DNA of 64,000 bases. Source: Stenotrophomonas maltophilia. Its GTDB lineage: Bacteria; Pseudomonadota; Gammaproteobacteria; Xanthomonadales; Xanthomonadaceae. The stretch is from NCBI RefSeq assembly GCF_002138415.1, contig NZ_CP015612.1, positions 2,706,001 to 2,770,000 on the forward strand, read 5' to 3'. This document shows, piece by piece, positions 1 to 8,939 of the stretch. Below the pieces are notes generated by a model. The model was not told the DNA's origin, ran no database searches, and worked only from the letters and a program-made list of their open reading frames with translations. How positions within the stretch are numbered: position 1 is the first letter of the stretch; the number at the start of each line of letters is the position of its first letter. Position numbers and translations under genes: made by a program.

Positions 1-972
1 CGACTTGAACGGCTTGATGCTCCACAGCGTGACCATCGCGGTAAGGATCAGGAACGGCGACCACGCCTTGGCGATCTGGCCGACGCTGTAGCGCGGTGCT
101 TCCAACGCCTGCGCAGCCGCCTCGGCGCTGGTTTCGGTGTCGAAGCGGAAGATCCGCACCGGCTTCCAGCGGCGCAGGAACAGGGTCAGGCAGACCAGCG
201 ATGCCAGCGACGCGGTGATGTCCGGCAGTTCCGGGCCGATGAAATTGGAGGTCAGGTACTGCGCGATCGCGAACGAGCCACCGGCCACCAGCACCGCCGG
301 CCAGGTTTCCTTGATGCCGCGCCAACCATCCATGATCGCCATGATCCAGAACAGCACGATGATGGTCAGGAACGGCAGCTGGCGGCCGGCCATCTGGCCG
401 ATCTCGAATGCATCCAGGCCAGTGACCTGCCCGGCCACGATGATCGGAATGCCCATTGCACCGAACGCCACCGGCGCGGTGTTGACGATCAGGCACAGGC
501 CGGCGGCATACAGCGGCTTGAAGCCCAACCCGACCAGCAGTGCCGCGGTGATCGCCACCGGCGCACCGAAACCGGCCGCGCCTTCCAGGAAGGCACCGAA
601 GGCGAAGCCCACCATCAGCATCTGCAGGCGCTGGTCTTCGGTCACCGACAGGATCGAAGCGCGGATGATGTCGAACTGACCGGTCTTGACCGAGACCTTG
701 TAGAGGAACACCGCGCCGATGATGATCCAGGCGATCGGCCACAGGCCGTAGACGAAGCCGAAGCCGGCCGCACCCAGCGCCTGGCTCAGCGGCATGCGGT
801 AGAACAGCAGGGCCACGCCGAGCGCGATGGCCACGGTGATCGTGCCGGCCAGCCAGCCCTTCATGCGCAGCACGGCCAGGGCAATGAAAAAAAACGCGAT
901 CGGCAGCAGCGCGATCAGGCTGGACAACCACAGGTTGCCGGCGGGGTCGTACAGGTGTTGCCAGGGCTGCAT
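1..972 (-). CDS. lctP: L-lactate permease (LctP family), 3' part outside the window
   Basis: Inner-membrane lactate importer of the LctP/GlcA family. The first 324 codons are present; the gene runs off the left edge. The start is the ATG at 972, giving the family-typical beginning [10 protein letters not shown] followed by a run of hydrophobic helices. The signature region [19 protein letters not shown] (about residues 120-140) is typical of lactate permeases. Family members are about 530-560 residues, so roughly 60 percent is visible. The promoter region to its right holds two palindromes of the LldR/PdhR type, suggesting lactate-responsive control. The rest of an lld operon (lldR, lldD) would lie left of the window, which I cannot see. 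Confidence 0.9.
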   Translation of the reverse strand, partial: MQPWQHLYDPAGNLWLSSLIALLPIAFFFIALAVLRMKGWLAGTITVAIALGVALLFYRMPLSQALGAAGFGFVYGLWPIAWIIIGAVFLYKVSVKTGQFDIIRASILSVTEDQRLQMLMVGFAFGAFLEGAAGFGAPVAITAALLVGLGFKPLYAAGLCLIVNTAPVAFGAMGIPIIVAGQVTGLDAFEIGQMAGRQLPFLTIIVLFWIMAIMDGWRGIKETWPAVLVAGGSFAIAQYLTSNFIGPELPDITASLASLVCLTLFLRRWKPVRIFRFDTETSAEAAAQALEAPRYSVGQIAKAWSPFLILTAMVTLWSIKPFKS

Positions 973-1034
973 GAAGACTCTCGACTGGATGCGGAAGGTG
1001 CCCCACCGCGGGCGGTGGATCGCCGTGGTCGCCG

Positions 1035-1055
1035 ATTATTGGTCCTACCAATAAT
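1035..1055. promoter_or_regulatory. LldR/PdhR-type operator palindrome
   Basis: A perfect dyad with arms ATTATTGGT and ACCAATAAT around a CCT centre, 63 bp upstream of the lactate permease start. FadR-subfamily GntR regulators such as LldR and PdhR bind sites of the form TTGGT-N3-ACCAA. The assignment to LldR is inferred from the downstream gene. Confidence 0.7.
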
Positions 1056-1134
1056 GATCGCGATCAGACCACTTGCAGCGGATTTAACCGCCACTCCGAC
1101 GAATAGCCTATTAGACCATAGGGCTAGATGCGAT

Positions 1135-1148
1135 ATTGGTCCGACCAT
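1135..1148. promoter_or_regulatory. second, weaker LldR-type operator
   Basis: ATTGGT-CCG-ACCATT, a partial copy of the palindrome at 1035-1055, about 97 bp further upstream of the permease. Two spaced operators fit the known lldPRD arrangement in which LldR can loop DNA between two sites; that mechanism is inferred here. A degenerate SMAG-like hairpin (GTGGTGCCGGCCACCGACCG, 1161-1185) follows directly. Confidence 0.5.
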
Positions 1149-1195
1149 TTAGACCGCATGGTGGTGCCGGCCACCGACCGGCAACTCGCCACTCC

Positions 1196-1648
1196 CTACG
1201 AAATCCGCTTCTCCAACCGCCGCATCACCGCCAGCACCAGCACGCACAGCACGCTGACGCCAATCGCAATCACGTATTTGCCGATACCCACGGCGATCCC
1301 GATGGCCGCGGCCATGATCAGCGAGCTGGCCGTGGTCAACCCGCTGACCTGGTCCTCGCGCGAGCCGCGCAGGATGGTGCCGGCAGCAACGAAGCCAACG
1401 CAGGCCACCACGGCCTCGATGAGGCGTACCGGGTCAACCTGCAGCAGGTCGCGGTAACGCTCCTGCTGGAAATGCTCTGCCACTGAATCGCCGAGTCCAA
1501 CAATCAGCGCAGCAGCGCCGGCAATCAGCATGTGGGTGCGCAGGCCGGCAGCGTGCTTGCCCATCTCGCGCTCGACGCCGAGCACGCCGCCGAACAACAT
1601 GGCTGCGGCCACCCGCAGCAGGATCGAGACATCCTGGGTGAGTTCCAT
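1196..1648 (-). CDS. MgtC/SapB-family inner membrane protein
   Basis: 150 residues beginning MELTQDVSILLRVAAAMLFG, with four or five predicted membrane helices. The conserved N-terminal motif GGVLGVEREMGKHAAGLRTH (residues 17-36) is diagnostic of the MgtC/SapB family. The C-terminal soluble ACT-like domain of virulence-type MgtC is absent, so this is the short SapB-like form. The family is linked to low-magnesium adaptation and F-type ATPase modulation in pathogens, but short members are mostly uncharacterised. The start at 1648 is preferred over an upstream extension because it begins directly with the hydrophobic region. Confidence 0.85.
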   Translation of the reverse strand: MELTQDVSILLRVAAAMLFGGVLGVEREMGKHAAGLRTHMLIAGAAALIVGLGDSVAEHFQQERYRDLLQVDPVRLIEAVVACVGFVAAGTILRGSREDQVSGLTTASSLIMAAAIGIAVGIGKYVIAIGVSVLCVLVLAVMRRLEKRIS

Positions 1649-1778
1649 GGGAAAGGCTCCGGGATTTTCCCGGAGCGTCGCGCGGCAGCCGTGGCACAGA
1701 GGTGAAGGCCACACAACAGCCCGTTCACCCGACAGCGCCGGGCCGTGCCCAACGCCTGCACCATCTGTGATCAACGCA

Positions 1779-2537
1779 TCACTGCGCCAGGTAGCCACCA
1801 TCAATGGCGTAATAGGTACCGGTCGCGAACGAGGCGTCGTCGCTGGCCAACCAGGCCACCAGTGCCGCTACTTCCTCGGCCGTGCCCAGCCGCTTCAGTG
1901 CGTGCCGTCCTTCCAGCGTGGCACGCACCTTCGGGTCCATCTTCTCCAGCAGCGGTGTGCTGATGAAGCCCGGGCCGACCGCGTTGACACGGATACCGTC
2001 GCCCGCATGCTCCCAGGCGGCAGTCTGGGTCAGCCCGACCACGCCGTGCTTGGCCGCCACGTACGCAGTGGAACCGGCATAGCCCACCTGGCCCAGGATC
2101 GAGGCCATGTTGATGATGCTGCCGCCGGTTCCGGCCGCGCGCATCGCCTGGATCTGCGCACGCTGGCACAGGAACACGCTGGTGAGGTTGACGTCGATTA
2201 CCCGCTGCCAGCCATCGATCGGATAATCACCACTGCTGGCGGCCGGCCCACTGATGCCCGCATTGTTGACCGCCACATGCAGGCCGTTGAGTTCCTTGAT
2301 CGTGCGCTGCACTGCTGCCTCTACCGCCGCGTCGTCGGTGACGTCCAGCGCGATGCCGATGGCCTGTGTACCGGCACTGCGCAGCTGCGCCACGGTGGCA
2401 TCGACTGCATCCTGTTTCAGGTCCCAGACCGAAATACGGGCACCGGACGCGGCCAGCGTCTGCGCCACGGCCAGGCCGATGCCCGACACGCCGCCGGTCA
2501 CGATCGCGGTTTTGCCGGTCAACTGGTAATCAATCAT
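1779..2537 (-). CDS. SDR-family NAD(P)-dependent oxidoreductase
   Basis: 252-residue classical short-chain dehydrogenase/reductase. It shows the Rossmann glycine motif TGGVSGIG (about residues 14-21), the NNAG structural motif and the catalytic Ser / Tyr-x-x-x-Lys set (SIINMAS, then YVAAK). The C-terminal DGGYLAQ is typical of the family. Substrate cannot be told from sequence. The ATG at 2537 is chosen because GGAGA lies 7 bases upstream; an ATG 6 bases earlier sits too close to that ribosome binding site. A dyad like a SoxR box lies about 120 bp upstream at 2660-2677. Confidence 0.88.
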   Translation of the reverse strand: MIDYQLTGKTAIVTGGVSGIGLAVAQTLAASGARISVWDLKQDAVDATVAQLRSAGTQAIGIALDVTDDAAVEAAVQRTIKELNGLHVAVNNAGISGPAASSGDYPIDGWQRVIDVNLTSVFLCQRAQIQAMRAAGTGGSIINMASILGQVGYAGSTAYVAAKHGVVGLTQTAAWEHAGDGIRVNAVGPGFISTPLLEKMDPKVRATLEGRHALKRLGTAEEVAALVAWLASDDASFATGTYYAIDGGYLAQ

Positions 2538-2983
2538 CTGCATTCTCCATCGGTGGGGGTATCAAAGTGGCCTGCAACAGCCAACCGCCCCACCCTACGC
2601 GCGCGCCCGTGATGACCTGGCTGACATCGGGTCTACGGGTGATCGTTCCAGTCATGAAACCTCAACTCAAGTTGATGTATGGAATTGCGTACGGATATGC
2701 ATGCAAAACGCTGGCGTATGTTCGGCGGCATTCTCACTTTGGCCGTAATCGTCAATCGTTTTGACCCTATTGAAATCAAAAGCGCGCGAATCGAGGCGAC
2801 AATGGGAAACGTTTCCAGTTTCTTCGACACATTCCATTCAACCTGGTGTTTCCCCGCCATCCAGAGTGCCCACGCCACTGCTTCCCAGCATGTCTGCACG
2901 GGTAACGACCGGATCTGCATCTGCGTTGCAGAGCGCGTGGGCGAGGTAATGCCAGCGTCCACCTCCAAAGCACGTGCCGAGCG
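2538..2983. other. intergenic region between divergent SDR and AraC genes
   Basis: 446 bp without a convincing gene. The reading frames that cross it lack family resemblance. It contains the dyad at 2660-2677 and a more AT-rich stretch at about 2690-2860 that is the likely location of the two divergent promoters. Confidence 0.6.
2660..2677. promoter_or_regulatory. SoxR/MerR-like dyad (weak)
   Basis: CCTCAACTCAAGTTGATG, an 18-bp imperfect dyad with arms TCAACT and AGTTGA. It has the length and CCTCAA start of SoxR boxes, but the right half does not end in GAGG. It lies between the divergent SDR and AraC genes. A more convincing relative lies upstream of ridA at 34414. Confidence 0.3.
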
Positions 2984-3937
2984 ATGTCCCGATATTTCAC
3001 TTTTGCTGATTACCGCCGCTTCGGCCACCGCCATGGCTTCGATTACCGCGCCGACCCGGAACACCTGCGCGACGACCAGTGGGCCGGCCATGGCGAGGTC
3101 AACGAGCAGTTCCTGCGCGGCGGCATGAGCCTGATCGCCTCCGACGTCCATAATCGCTTCCCTTATGTCGCCACCGCCCAGCAGAGTCCCGGCCTGGCCA
3201 TCCGCGTGATGCTGCAGGGCCAGGTCGATGTGCGCATTCCGCGACGCGGTGGCTTCACCCTGCGCGCTGGCACGGCGATGACCGCGCACCACCGCGAACA
3301 GGTCGAGATGACGGGTGCGCATCCTGGCGAAACGCGCATGCGCGGCGTCAGCGTGATGGTGCCCGGCCAGATCGATCCGGACCTGTTCCAGCTGCCGCAG
3401 CTGGAGACCGCGCTCAACACCCACCTGGAATGCCGCCACTGGGCCATTCCGCATACCCTGCTGCCGGTACTCGGCCAGCTCTTCGACAGCCCCTGGCAGG
3501 ACGGCATCGATGCGCTGTGGCGCGAAGGCGTTGCCCTGCAGCTGCTGGCCGTCGGTCTACAGGCCGAAGATCTGCAGACCGACCATGTGCGTACGCTGCG
3601 CGCGGGTCAGCGCGAACGGCTGGAGCGTGTGCGCGCCTATCTGCATGACGATCCCAGCCATGCCCACAGCCTGGTCGAACTGGCCCAGCTGGCCTGCATG
3701 AGCCCCAGCTCGCTGCGCCGCCACTTCGCCCAGCAATACGGCTGCTCGGTATTCGACTACCTGCACGAACAACGCATGCGCCACGCCGAACAGGGCCTGC
3801 GCGAGGACGGCTGGACTGTCGAGCAGGCTGCGGCCGCCAGTGGTTACCGCCACCCCAGCAACTTCGCGGCTGCGTTCCGCAAGCGCTTCGGCCTGGTGCC
3901 CAGCCGCTGGCGCACCGGCCCTTCGAAGGTCGGCTGA
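2984..3937 (+). CDS. AraC-family transcriptional regulator
   Basis: 317 residues. The C-terminal third (about 215-310) holds a standard AraC/XylS double helix-turn-helix: SLVELAQLACMSPSSLRRHF, then EQAAAASGYRHPSNFAAAFR and KRFGLVPSRWR. The N-terminal part resembles the ligand domain of PchR-like regulators (FNEQFLRGG-type start, then a cupin-like segment), which often sense siderophores, but no ferric uptake gene is adjacent. It is divergent from the SDR gene and is its most likely target. No clear ribosome binding site precedes the chosen ATG; a start a few codons later is possible. Confidence 0.85.
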   Translation: MSRYFTFADYRRFGHRHGFDYRADPEHLRDDQWAGHGEVNEQFLRGGMSLIASDVHNRFPYVATAQQSPGLAIRVMLQGQVDVRIPRRGGFTLRAGTAMTAHHREQVEMTGAHPGETRMRGVSVMVPGQIDPDLFQLPQLETALNTHLECRHWAIPHTLLPVLGQLFDSPWQDGIDALWREGVALQLLAVGLQAEDLQTDHVRTLRAGQRERLERVRAYLHDDPSHAHSLVELAQLACMSPSSLRRHFAQQYGCSVFDYLHEQRMRHAEQGLREDGWTVEQAAAASGYRHPSNFAAAFRKRFGLVPSRWRTGPSKVG

Positions 3938-3951
3938 AGGCCTGTGCCCTG

Positions 3952-4017
3952 GTAGGTGTCGACCTTGGTCGACACGCTCCCGCGCCATCGCGAACGCCGG
4001 CCAGCGGCCGGCACTGC
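3952..4017. repeat. SMAG/REP pair
   Basis: A head-out pair of short hairpins: GTAGGTGTCGACCTTGGTCG at 3952 onwards and the inverted GCCGGCCAGCGGCCGGCACT at 3996-4017. GTAG-headed hairpins are the SMAG elements of Stenotrophomonas. It sits between the convergent araC and hydrolase genes and may act as a transcription or mRNA-decay boundary (inference). Confidence 0.8.
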
Positions 4018-4059
4018 CGCAGCCGCCGGGCATCGCGCACCCGGCGTATCTCACCAACC

Positions 4060-5970
4060 TCAATACACCGGCAGATCGATGTAGCTCGCCTGCGCCTCGC
4101 TGTGCCAGACCCGCTGCGTGGCCTTCTGGTAATCGCCCGGCTTGGCCAGGTAGATGTTCGGCACATAGGTCTGCGGGTTGCGGTCGTACAACGGGAACAG
4201 GCTGGACTGCACCTGCACCATCACCCGGTGCCCCTTCTGGAAGGTGTGGTTGGCGTTGGGCAGGTCGAAGCGATACGGCAGCACCTGGTTCGCCGCCAGC
4301 GGCTTCGGATCGCTGAAGCTTTCGCGGTAGCGACCACGGAAGATCGCCAGCGACACCGGCAGCTCGTAACCGCCCATCTCCGGCGTCGATGCTTCCTGGT
4401 CTGGATACACATCGATCAGCTTCACCACCCAGTCGCTGTCGGTGCCGCTGGTCGAAGCCTGCAGATGCACCACCGGCGCGCCGCCGATGCGCAGCGGCGC
4501 GGTCAGCGGTTCGGTGATGAAGGTAAGAACGTCCGGGCGGCCATCAACGAAACGCTGATCCTTGACCAGCCAGGTGGTCCACATGTCACGGTCACCGAAA
4601 CGCACCGGTCGCGGCACGAACGGCACCGGCTTTGCCGGGTCGGACACGTATTCCTCGAAGTCGCCCTCGCCCGCCGCCGGCGCCTGGAACGCCAGCTTGC
4701 CGCCGGCGCGCAGGTACAGCGGCTTGCTGCTGGCGGCACAGCCCTTGTCGCAGCTGCGTGGCCAGCCCTTCAAGCGGTCCCAGTGGTTCTCGCCAGTGTT
4801 GTAGATCAGCACCGGCGGCGTATCGGCCTTTGGCGCACCGTCCACCAGGTACTGGTCGAAGAACGGCTTGAGCACATCGCGGCGGAACTGCAGCGCGGTA
4901 TCGCCATCGAACTTCAGCGCACCCAGCTCGCTGCCGCTGTAGTTCACCTGGCTGTGCCGCCACGGGCCCATCACCAGGTAGTTGCGGTTGTTGCCGCTAT
5001 CGCGCCCTTCCATCGCCTGGTAGGCGTGGTTGGCGCCCCACATGTCTTCCTGATCCCACAGGCCCTGCAGCCACATGGTCGGCACCTTCAACGGCGTTTT
5101 CGCCATCACCGCATCCAGCGCCTGGCCCTGCCAGAACGCGTCATAGGCGGGGTGCTCGACCAGCTTCTTCCACCAGGTCAGCTGATCCACACCGGTGAAA
5201 CGCGCGTAGTCGCCGGCCGAACCGATGCGCAGGAAAGTACTGTAGTCGTCGTAGCCGAGGCTGGGCAGCGGTGTTCCCTTGCCGCGCTTCTCGGTCTGCA
5301 TCGCGAAATAGTTGAAGTTGACCTGGCGGAACGCACCGTAGTTGAGCCAGTCGTCGCCCATCCAGCCATCAACCATCGGGCTCTGCGGCGCAGCCACCTT
5401 CAGCGCCGGGTGGGGGTCGGTCAACGCCATCACCACGGTGAAGCCCTCGTACGACGAGCCGAGCATGCCGACCTTGCCGTTGCTCTCCGGCACGTTCTTC
5501 ACCAGCCAGTCGATGGTGTCCCAGGCGTCGGTGGAGTGGTCCACCTTGGTGTTGTTCAACGGCCCGCGCAGCGGTCGGGTCATCACATAATCGCCTTCAG
5601 AACCGTACTTGCCACGGATGTCCTGGAACACGCGGATATAGCCGCCGTCGACAAACACCTCGTCGCCCTGCGGCAGCAGGTCACGCTTGCGCGGCGAATC
5701 ACTGCGGCTGGCGCGACCGGCAGCGTCGTAGGGGGTACGGGTCAGCAGGATCGGTGCATTGCGGGCGCCCTTGGGCACCACGATCACCGTATACAGCTTG
5801 GTGCCATCACGCATCGGCACCATCACCACGCGCTTGTCGTAGTCGCGACCGACATCCGGGGCAACGAACGGCTTGCCGCTGATATCCGGGGTCATCGGCG
5901 GGGTATCGGCGGCCAGCACGGTGCTGGACAGGCAAAGGGCAATGGCTACAGCGACGGCACGCACACGCAT
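4060..5970 (-). CDS. secreted CocE/NonD-family hydrolase (X-Pro dipeptidyl-peptidase S15-like)
   Basis: 636 residues starting MRVRAVAVAIALCLSSTVLA, a clear Sec signal peptide, so the enzyme is exported. The alpha/beta-hydrolase core has the nucleophile motif GSSYEG (about residue 172), and the C-terminal part is the jelly-roll domain typical of cocaine esterase, glutaryl-7-ACA acylase and X-Pro peptidases (WTTWLV..., VHLQASTSGTDSDWVVKLID). Likely activity is hydrolysis of an ester or amide of a peptide-like substrate; the exact one is unknown. The start is set by a strong GGGAGGGG ribosome binding site and by the signal peptide. Confidence 0.9.
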   Translation of the reverse strand: MRVRAVAVAIALCLSSTVLAADTPPMTPDISGKPFVAPDVGRDYDKRVVMVPMRDGTKLYTVIVVPKGARNAPILLTRTPYDAAGRASRSDSPRKRDLLPQGDEVFVDGGYIRVFQDIRGKYGSEGDYVMTRPLRGPLNNTKVDHSTDAWDTIDWLVKNVPESNGKVGMLGSSYEGFTVVMALTDPHPALKVAAPQSPMVDGWMGDDWLNYGAFRQVNFNYFAMQTEKRGKGTPLPSLGYDDYSTFLRIGSAGDYARFTGVDQLTWWKKLVEHPAYDAFWQGQALDAVMAKTPLKVPTMWLQGLWDQEDMWGANHAYQAMEGRDSGNNRNYLVMGPWRHSQVNYSGSELGALKFDGDTALQFRRDVLKPFFDQYLVDGAPKADTPPVLIYNTGENHWDRLKGWPRSCDKGCAASSKPLYLRAGGKLAFQAPAAGEGDFEEYVSDPAKPVPFVPRPVRFGDRDMWTTWLVKDQRFVDGRPDVLTFITEPLTAPLRIGGAPVVHLQASTSGTDSDWVVKLIDVYPDQEASTPEMGGYELPVSLAIFRGRYRESFSDPKPLAANQVLPYRFDLPNANHTFQKGHRVMVQVQSSLFPLYDRNPQTYVPNIYLAKPGDYQKATQRVWHSEAQASYIDLPVY

Positions 5971-6112
5971 GGACAACCCCTCCCGGCAGGAAAGCCTCAA
6001 GCCTACTCCTGCCTGGCGCCGTGAAGTGTGTGCAGGCTTTGCATTCTTCGGTGGATGCAGGCAGGACTGATGGCACATGTGCCTGCGGTGCCGCTGCGCT
6101 CGCCGGCGAACG

Positions 6113-6188
6113 GTAGTGCCGGCCGCTGGCCGGCAACCGCGTAACGCGCCCCAGGATCATGAAGTTGCCGGCCAGCGGCCGGAACTAC
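6113..6188. repeat. SMAG/REP pair
   Basis: GTAGTGCCGGCCGCTGGCCG hairpin at 6113-6137 and its inverted partner ending GGAACTAC at 6164-6188, separated by 26 bp. It fills the gap between the divergent hydrolase promoter and the 3' end of the DUF4440-like gene. Confidence 0.85.
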
Positions 6189-6192
6189 CCGG

Positions 6193-6579
6193 TCAGGCCA
6201 CCACCACCTCATGCAGCGCCAGCCAGCGCCAGCGACCCTCTTCCTGCCTCAGCACCGCCAGCGATTCGCGCCACGCGGGCTGGCCGTCATCGATCGAATG
6301 CCCTTCGCGATAGCGCAGCACCGCCAGCGGCAACGGCACATCCACCGCCTGCACGGCGTCGATGGAAATCCGCAGCCCTGGGCGCGCCCCGTGACCACCG
6401 GCGAACAACGCCTGCACGGCCCGCCGATCCAATCGGCGTCCGGCGATGCCGACCATGCTGAAGTCCCTGCAGAAATGCGTCATCAGATCATCCAGCGCAT
6501 CCGCATCAACCTCGGCCCGGAACCAGGCCTGCAGCTTGTCATGCAGGCAGTGAATTTCATGTTCTGCGGTGGTGTCCAT
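6193..6579 (-). CDS. DUF4440/SnoaL-like (NTF2 fold) protein
   Basis: 128 residues starting MDTTAEHEIHCLHDKLQAWF. The arrangement (N-terminal helices, DDLMTHFCRDFSMVG, then strands ending RWRWLALHEVVV) fits the NTF2/SnoaL fold used for small-molecule binding or catalysis. It lies 17 bp downstream of the MFS exporter stop and is probably co-transcribed with it. Its role there (for example modification of an exported compound) is unknown. A much longer frame that includes this gene is open but overlaps the exporter and is not real. Confidence 0.75.
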   Translation of the reverse strand: MDTTAEHEIHCLHDKLQAWFRAEVDADALDDLMTHFCRDFSMVGIAGRRLDRRAVQALFAGGHGARPGLRISIDAVQAVDVPLPLAVLRYREGHSIDDGQPAWRESLAVLRQEEGRWRWLALHEVVVA

Positions 6580-6596
6580 CAGGTGTTCTCCGGTTG

Positions 6597-7937
6597 CTAA
6601 AAGGTGATCCTCTGCGACCTGCGCAGCAATGCCATCGGTAGCAGGGTCAGCAGGGCGGCCAGCCCCAACGCCACGCGGGTGGCGTTGGCCGGCAGCCATT
6701 GCATGGCCAATGCCAGCAGCAGTGCGATGGCGGCGGTGCCGAGGCAGAAGCTGAGCTGGCGGTTGAGGTTCCAGAGTGCACTGGCATCGCCCAACGCCTC
6801 GCCTTCCACGCCCTGGAAGGCCAGCGTCTGCGCGGTGCTGCTGCACAGGCTGCCGCCGGCGCCCGTCAGCGCGAACAACAATCCGGCCAGCACGAAGGCC
6901 GGCTGTGGCAGCAGCGCCATCAACAACAGGCCACTGGCCTGCAGGAGCATGCCGACGCGCAGTACCGCGGCCGGACCGAAGCGAGCCAGCAGGCGCTTGC
7001 TGGCCATGATCGCGATGGCCGCAGCCAGCGCCCAGGGCAGCATCAGCGCGCCGATGCGTGCCGCGCTGTAACCGGCGTGGTGCAATTGCAGGGTACTGAC
7101 CAGTTGGCTGCCAATGAACACACCGGGTACGGCGAGATACACCAGCATCGCCAGCCGCAGCCCGCGATGGGACAGCAACGACCAGCGCAGCAGTGGCTGC
7201 GCCTGCCGACGTGCATGCCGCAGGTGCGTCGCCGCCAGCAACAGCGCGGCCAGCAGCAACACGGCACCTGCACCGCGATGTCCCGATTCGCCCAGCCAGG
7301 TCAGCGCCAGCAGCAGCGCGCCCAGCGCCAGCATCGCGGTGGACAGCGCATAGGCCTGCAGGCGCGGCGCACTGCGCGCGCCATCGGCCGGCATCCACGC
7401 CAGCACCAGTCCCATCGCCACCACGGCCAGTGGCAGGCTGGCCCAGAGCACACCGCGCCAGGACAACCACTGCACCAGCAGCCCACCGAGCGCGGGCGCC
7501 AGTGCTGGTACCAGCAGCGCAACCAGCAGGATGCGCCGGGTCAGCGCACCACGCTGCCCGGTCGTGCACTGTCGGTAGGCCGCCGCCTGTGCCACCGGAA
7601 TCAGCAGGCCACCGGCCAGGCCCTGCAGCAGGCGCCAGCTCAGCAGCCAGCCAATACCCGGTGCTGCGCCGGCCAGCGCAGCGGCAACCGCGAACAGCAG
7701 CAACGCCACCAGCAGCAGGCGACGCTCGCCACAGCGCGCGGCCAACCAGGGCGCCAGCGGAATCACCACGCTCAGACCCAGCATGTAGGCGGTGCCCACC
7801 CAGGCCAGGGTGCTGATATCGGTGTGCATCTCCGCTGCCAATGCCGGATAGGCCACCGTGGCGATGAACATGTTGACCAGATCCAGGGCGAACACCAGCA
7901 GGAAGATCACCTCATGGCGCAGGCGGGGGGACGGCAT
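6597..7937 (-). CDS. MFS transporter, drug:H+ antiporter type
   Basis: 446 residues with about 12-14 hydrophobic helices. After TM1-2 comes GTAYMLGLSVVIPLAPWLAARCGERR, the MFS motif A region, and later GLAGGLLIPVAQA, as in DHA-type exporters. It is divergent from the LysR gene at 8043 with about 105 bp between them, the classic arrangement of an efflux pump and its regulator. The substrate is not predictable. The DUF4440-like gene follows in the same direction. Confidence 0.88.
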   Translation of the reverse strand: MPSPRLRHEVIFLLVFALDLVNMFIATVAYPALAAEMHTDISTLAWVGTAYMLGLSVVIPLAPWLAARCGERRLLLVALLLFAVAAALAGAAPGIGWLLSWRLLQGLAGGLLIPVAQAAAYRQCTTGQRGALTRRILLVALLVPALAPALGGLLVQWLSWRGVLWASLPLAVVAMGLVLAWMPADGARSAPRLQAYALSTAMLALGALLLALTWLGESGHRGAGAVLLLAALLLAATHLRHARRQAQPLLRWSLLSHRGLRLAMLVYLAVPGVFIGSQLVSTLQLHHAGYSAARIGALMLPWALAAAIAIMASKRLLARFGPAAVLRVGMLLQASGLLLMALLPQPAFVLAGLLFALTGAGGSLCSSTAQTLAFQGVEGEALGDASALWNLNRQLSFCLGTAAIALLLALAMQWLPANATRVALGLAALLTLLPMALLRRSQRITF

Positions 7938-8042
7938 CGGCGGCGCTCCAGCAGAGAAGCCACCAGCATGTCGCCCGGACCTTGTTGGAAAAACACGACG
8001 ACAGCTGCAACACTGTCAAATCTGTTTTGACAATGGATCGCC

Positions 8043-8939
8043 ATGGTCAGCCTCGATCGCTTCGATATCTTCCGCGCCGTGGTCGACGCCGGCAGCCTGA
8101 CTGCCGCGGCTGATCGGCTCGGCCTGAGCCGCGCGGTGGTCAGCTTCAACCTGAAGCGGCTGGAGCAGGAGCTGGGCGTGACCCTGCTGCTGCGCAGTAC
8201 TCGCCACCTGGCGCTGACCGACGCCGGCGAGCAGTTCCTGCAGCACTGTGTGCAGGCACTGGATGCAGCACAGGCGGCGATTGATGCCGCACGCCGCGAC
8301 CAGCATCAGCTGCAGGGCGTGCTGCGCCTGACCACCACCCCGGAGTACGCGCAGCTGCGCCTGATTCCCGCACTGGAAGCCTTCCGTGCTCGGCATCCGG
8401 CCCTGCAGTTGCACCTGTCCACGTCACCCGCGCCGGCGGACCTGATTCCCGAACGCTTCGACCTGGCGATCCGGCTGGGACGCCTGCCGGATTCGCAGCT
8501 GCATGCCAGCGAGCTGGAACGGCATCCGTTGTGCGCGGTCGCCGCACCGGCGCTGCTGGCGCGCCTGGCGTCCGCCGACGCCGCCGATGATCCGGTGCAG
8601 GTCGGTACCCTGCCCCGTCTCGGTTATCCGCGCCTGGCCGATGTACCGGTCATCGCCGCCGACGGCAGCGAGGCCCTGTTCGCCACCAATCCCGGCAATG
8701 CGGTGGTGCGCGTGGATGGCGCCAGCAGCCTGCGCGCCTTCGCCGTGGCCGGTGCCGGCGTGACCGTACTGCCGCGCTGGCTGATCGAAGACGACCTCGC
8801 CCAGGACCGGCTGCGGCCGATCCTTCGCCAGCACCGCTTCCCGCAGCAGAGCGTGTACGCGGTCTACCCGCACAGCACACAGCCCTCACCGAAGGTACGG
8901 CAGCTGATTGATTTCCTGCTCGGGTGGTTCGGTAAATGA
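8043..8939 (+). CDS. LysR-family transcriptional regulator
   Basis: 298 residues with the N-terminal winged helix (DIFRAVVDAGSLTAAADRLGLSRAVVSFNLKRLEQELG, residues 6-44) and a LysR substrate domain of the CrgA/AaeR-like subgroup. It is divergent from the MFS exporter and most likely controls it. The stop codon runs straight into a long perfect palindrome (8940-9005) that should terminate its transcript. Confidence 0.9.
   Translation: MVSLDRFDIFRAVVDAGSLTAAADRLGLSRAVVSFNLKRLEQELGVTLLLRSTRHLALTDAGEQFLQHCVQALDAAQAAIDAARRDQHQLQGVLRLTTTPEYAQLRLIPALEAFRARHPALQLHLSTSPAPADLIPERFDLAIRLGRLPDSQLHASELERHPLCAVAAPALLARLASADAADDPVQVGTLPRLGYPRLADVPVIAADGSEALFATNPGNAVVRVDGASSLRAFAVAGAGVTVLPRWLIEDDLAQDRLRPILRQHRFPQQSVYAVYPHSTQPSPKVRQLIDFLLGWFGK

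Noticed and set aside
1649..1778. Riboswitch or leader upstream of the MgtC-like gene
   Set aside because: A short GC-rich hairpin (CTCCGGG-ATTTT-CCCGGAG) is present, but there is no M-box-like architecture; the gap is also too short.
6193..7569. A 458-codon minus-strand frame ending with the DUF4440-like protein
   Set aside because: Its first 330 codons overlap the MFS exporter in another frame and look like noise. The real gene starts at 6579.
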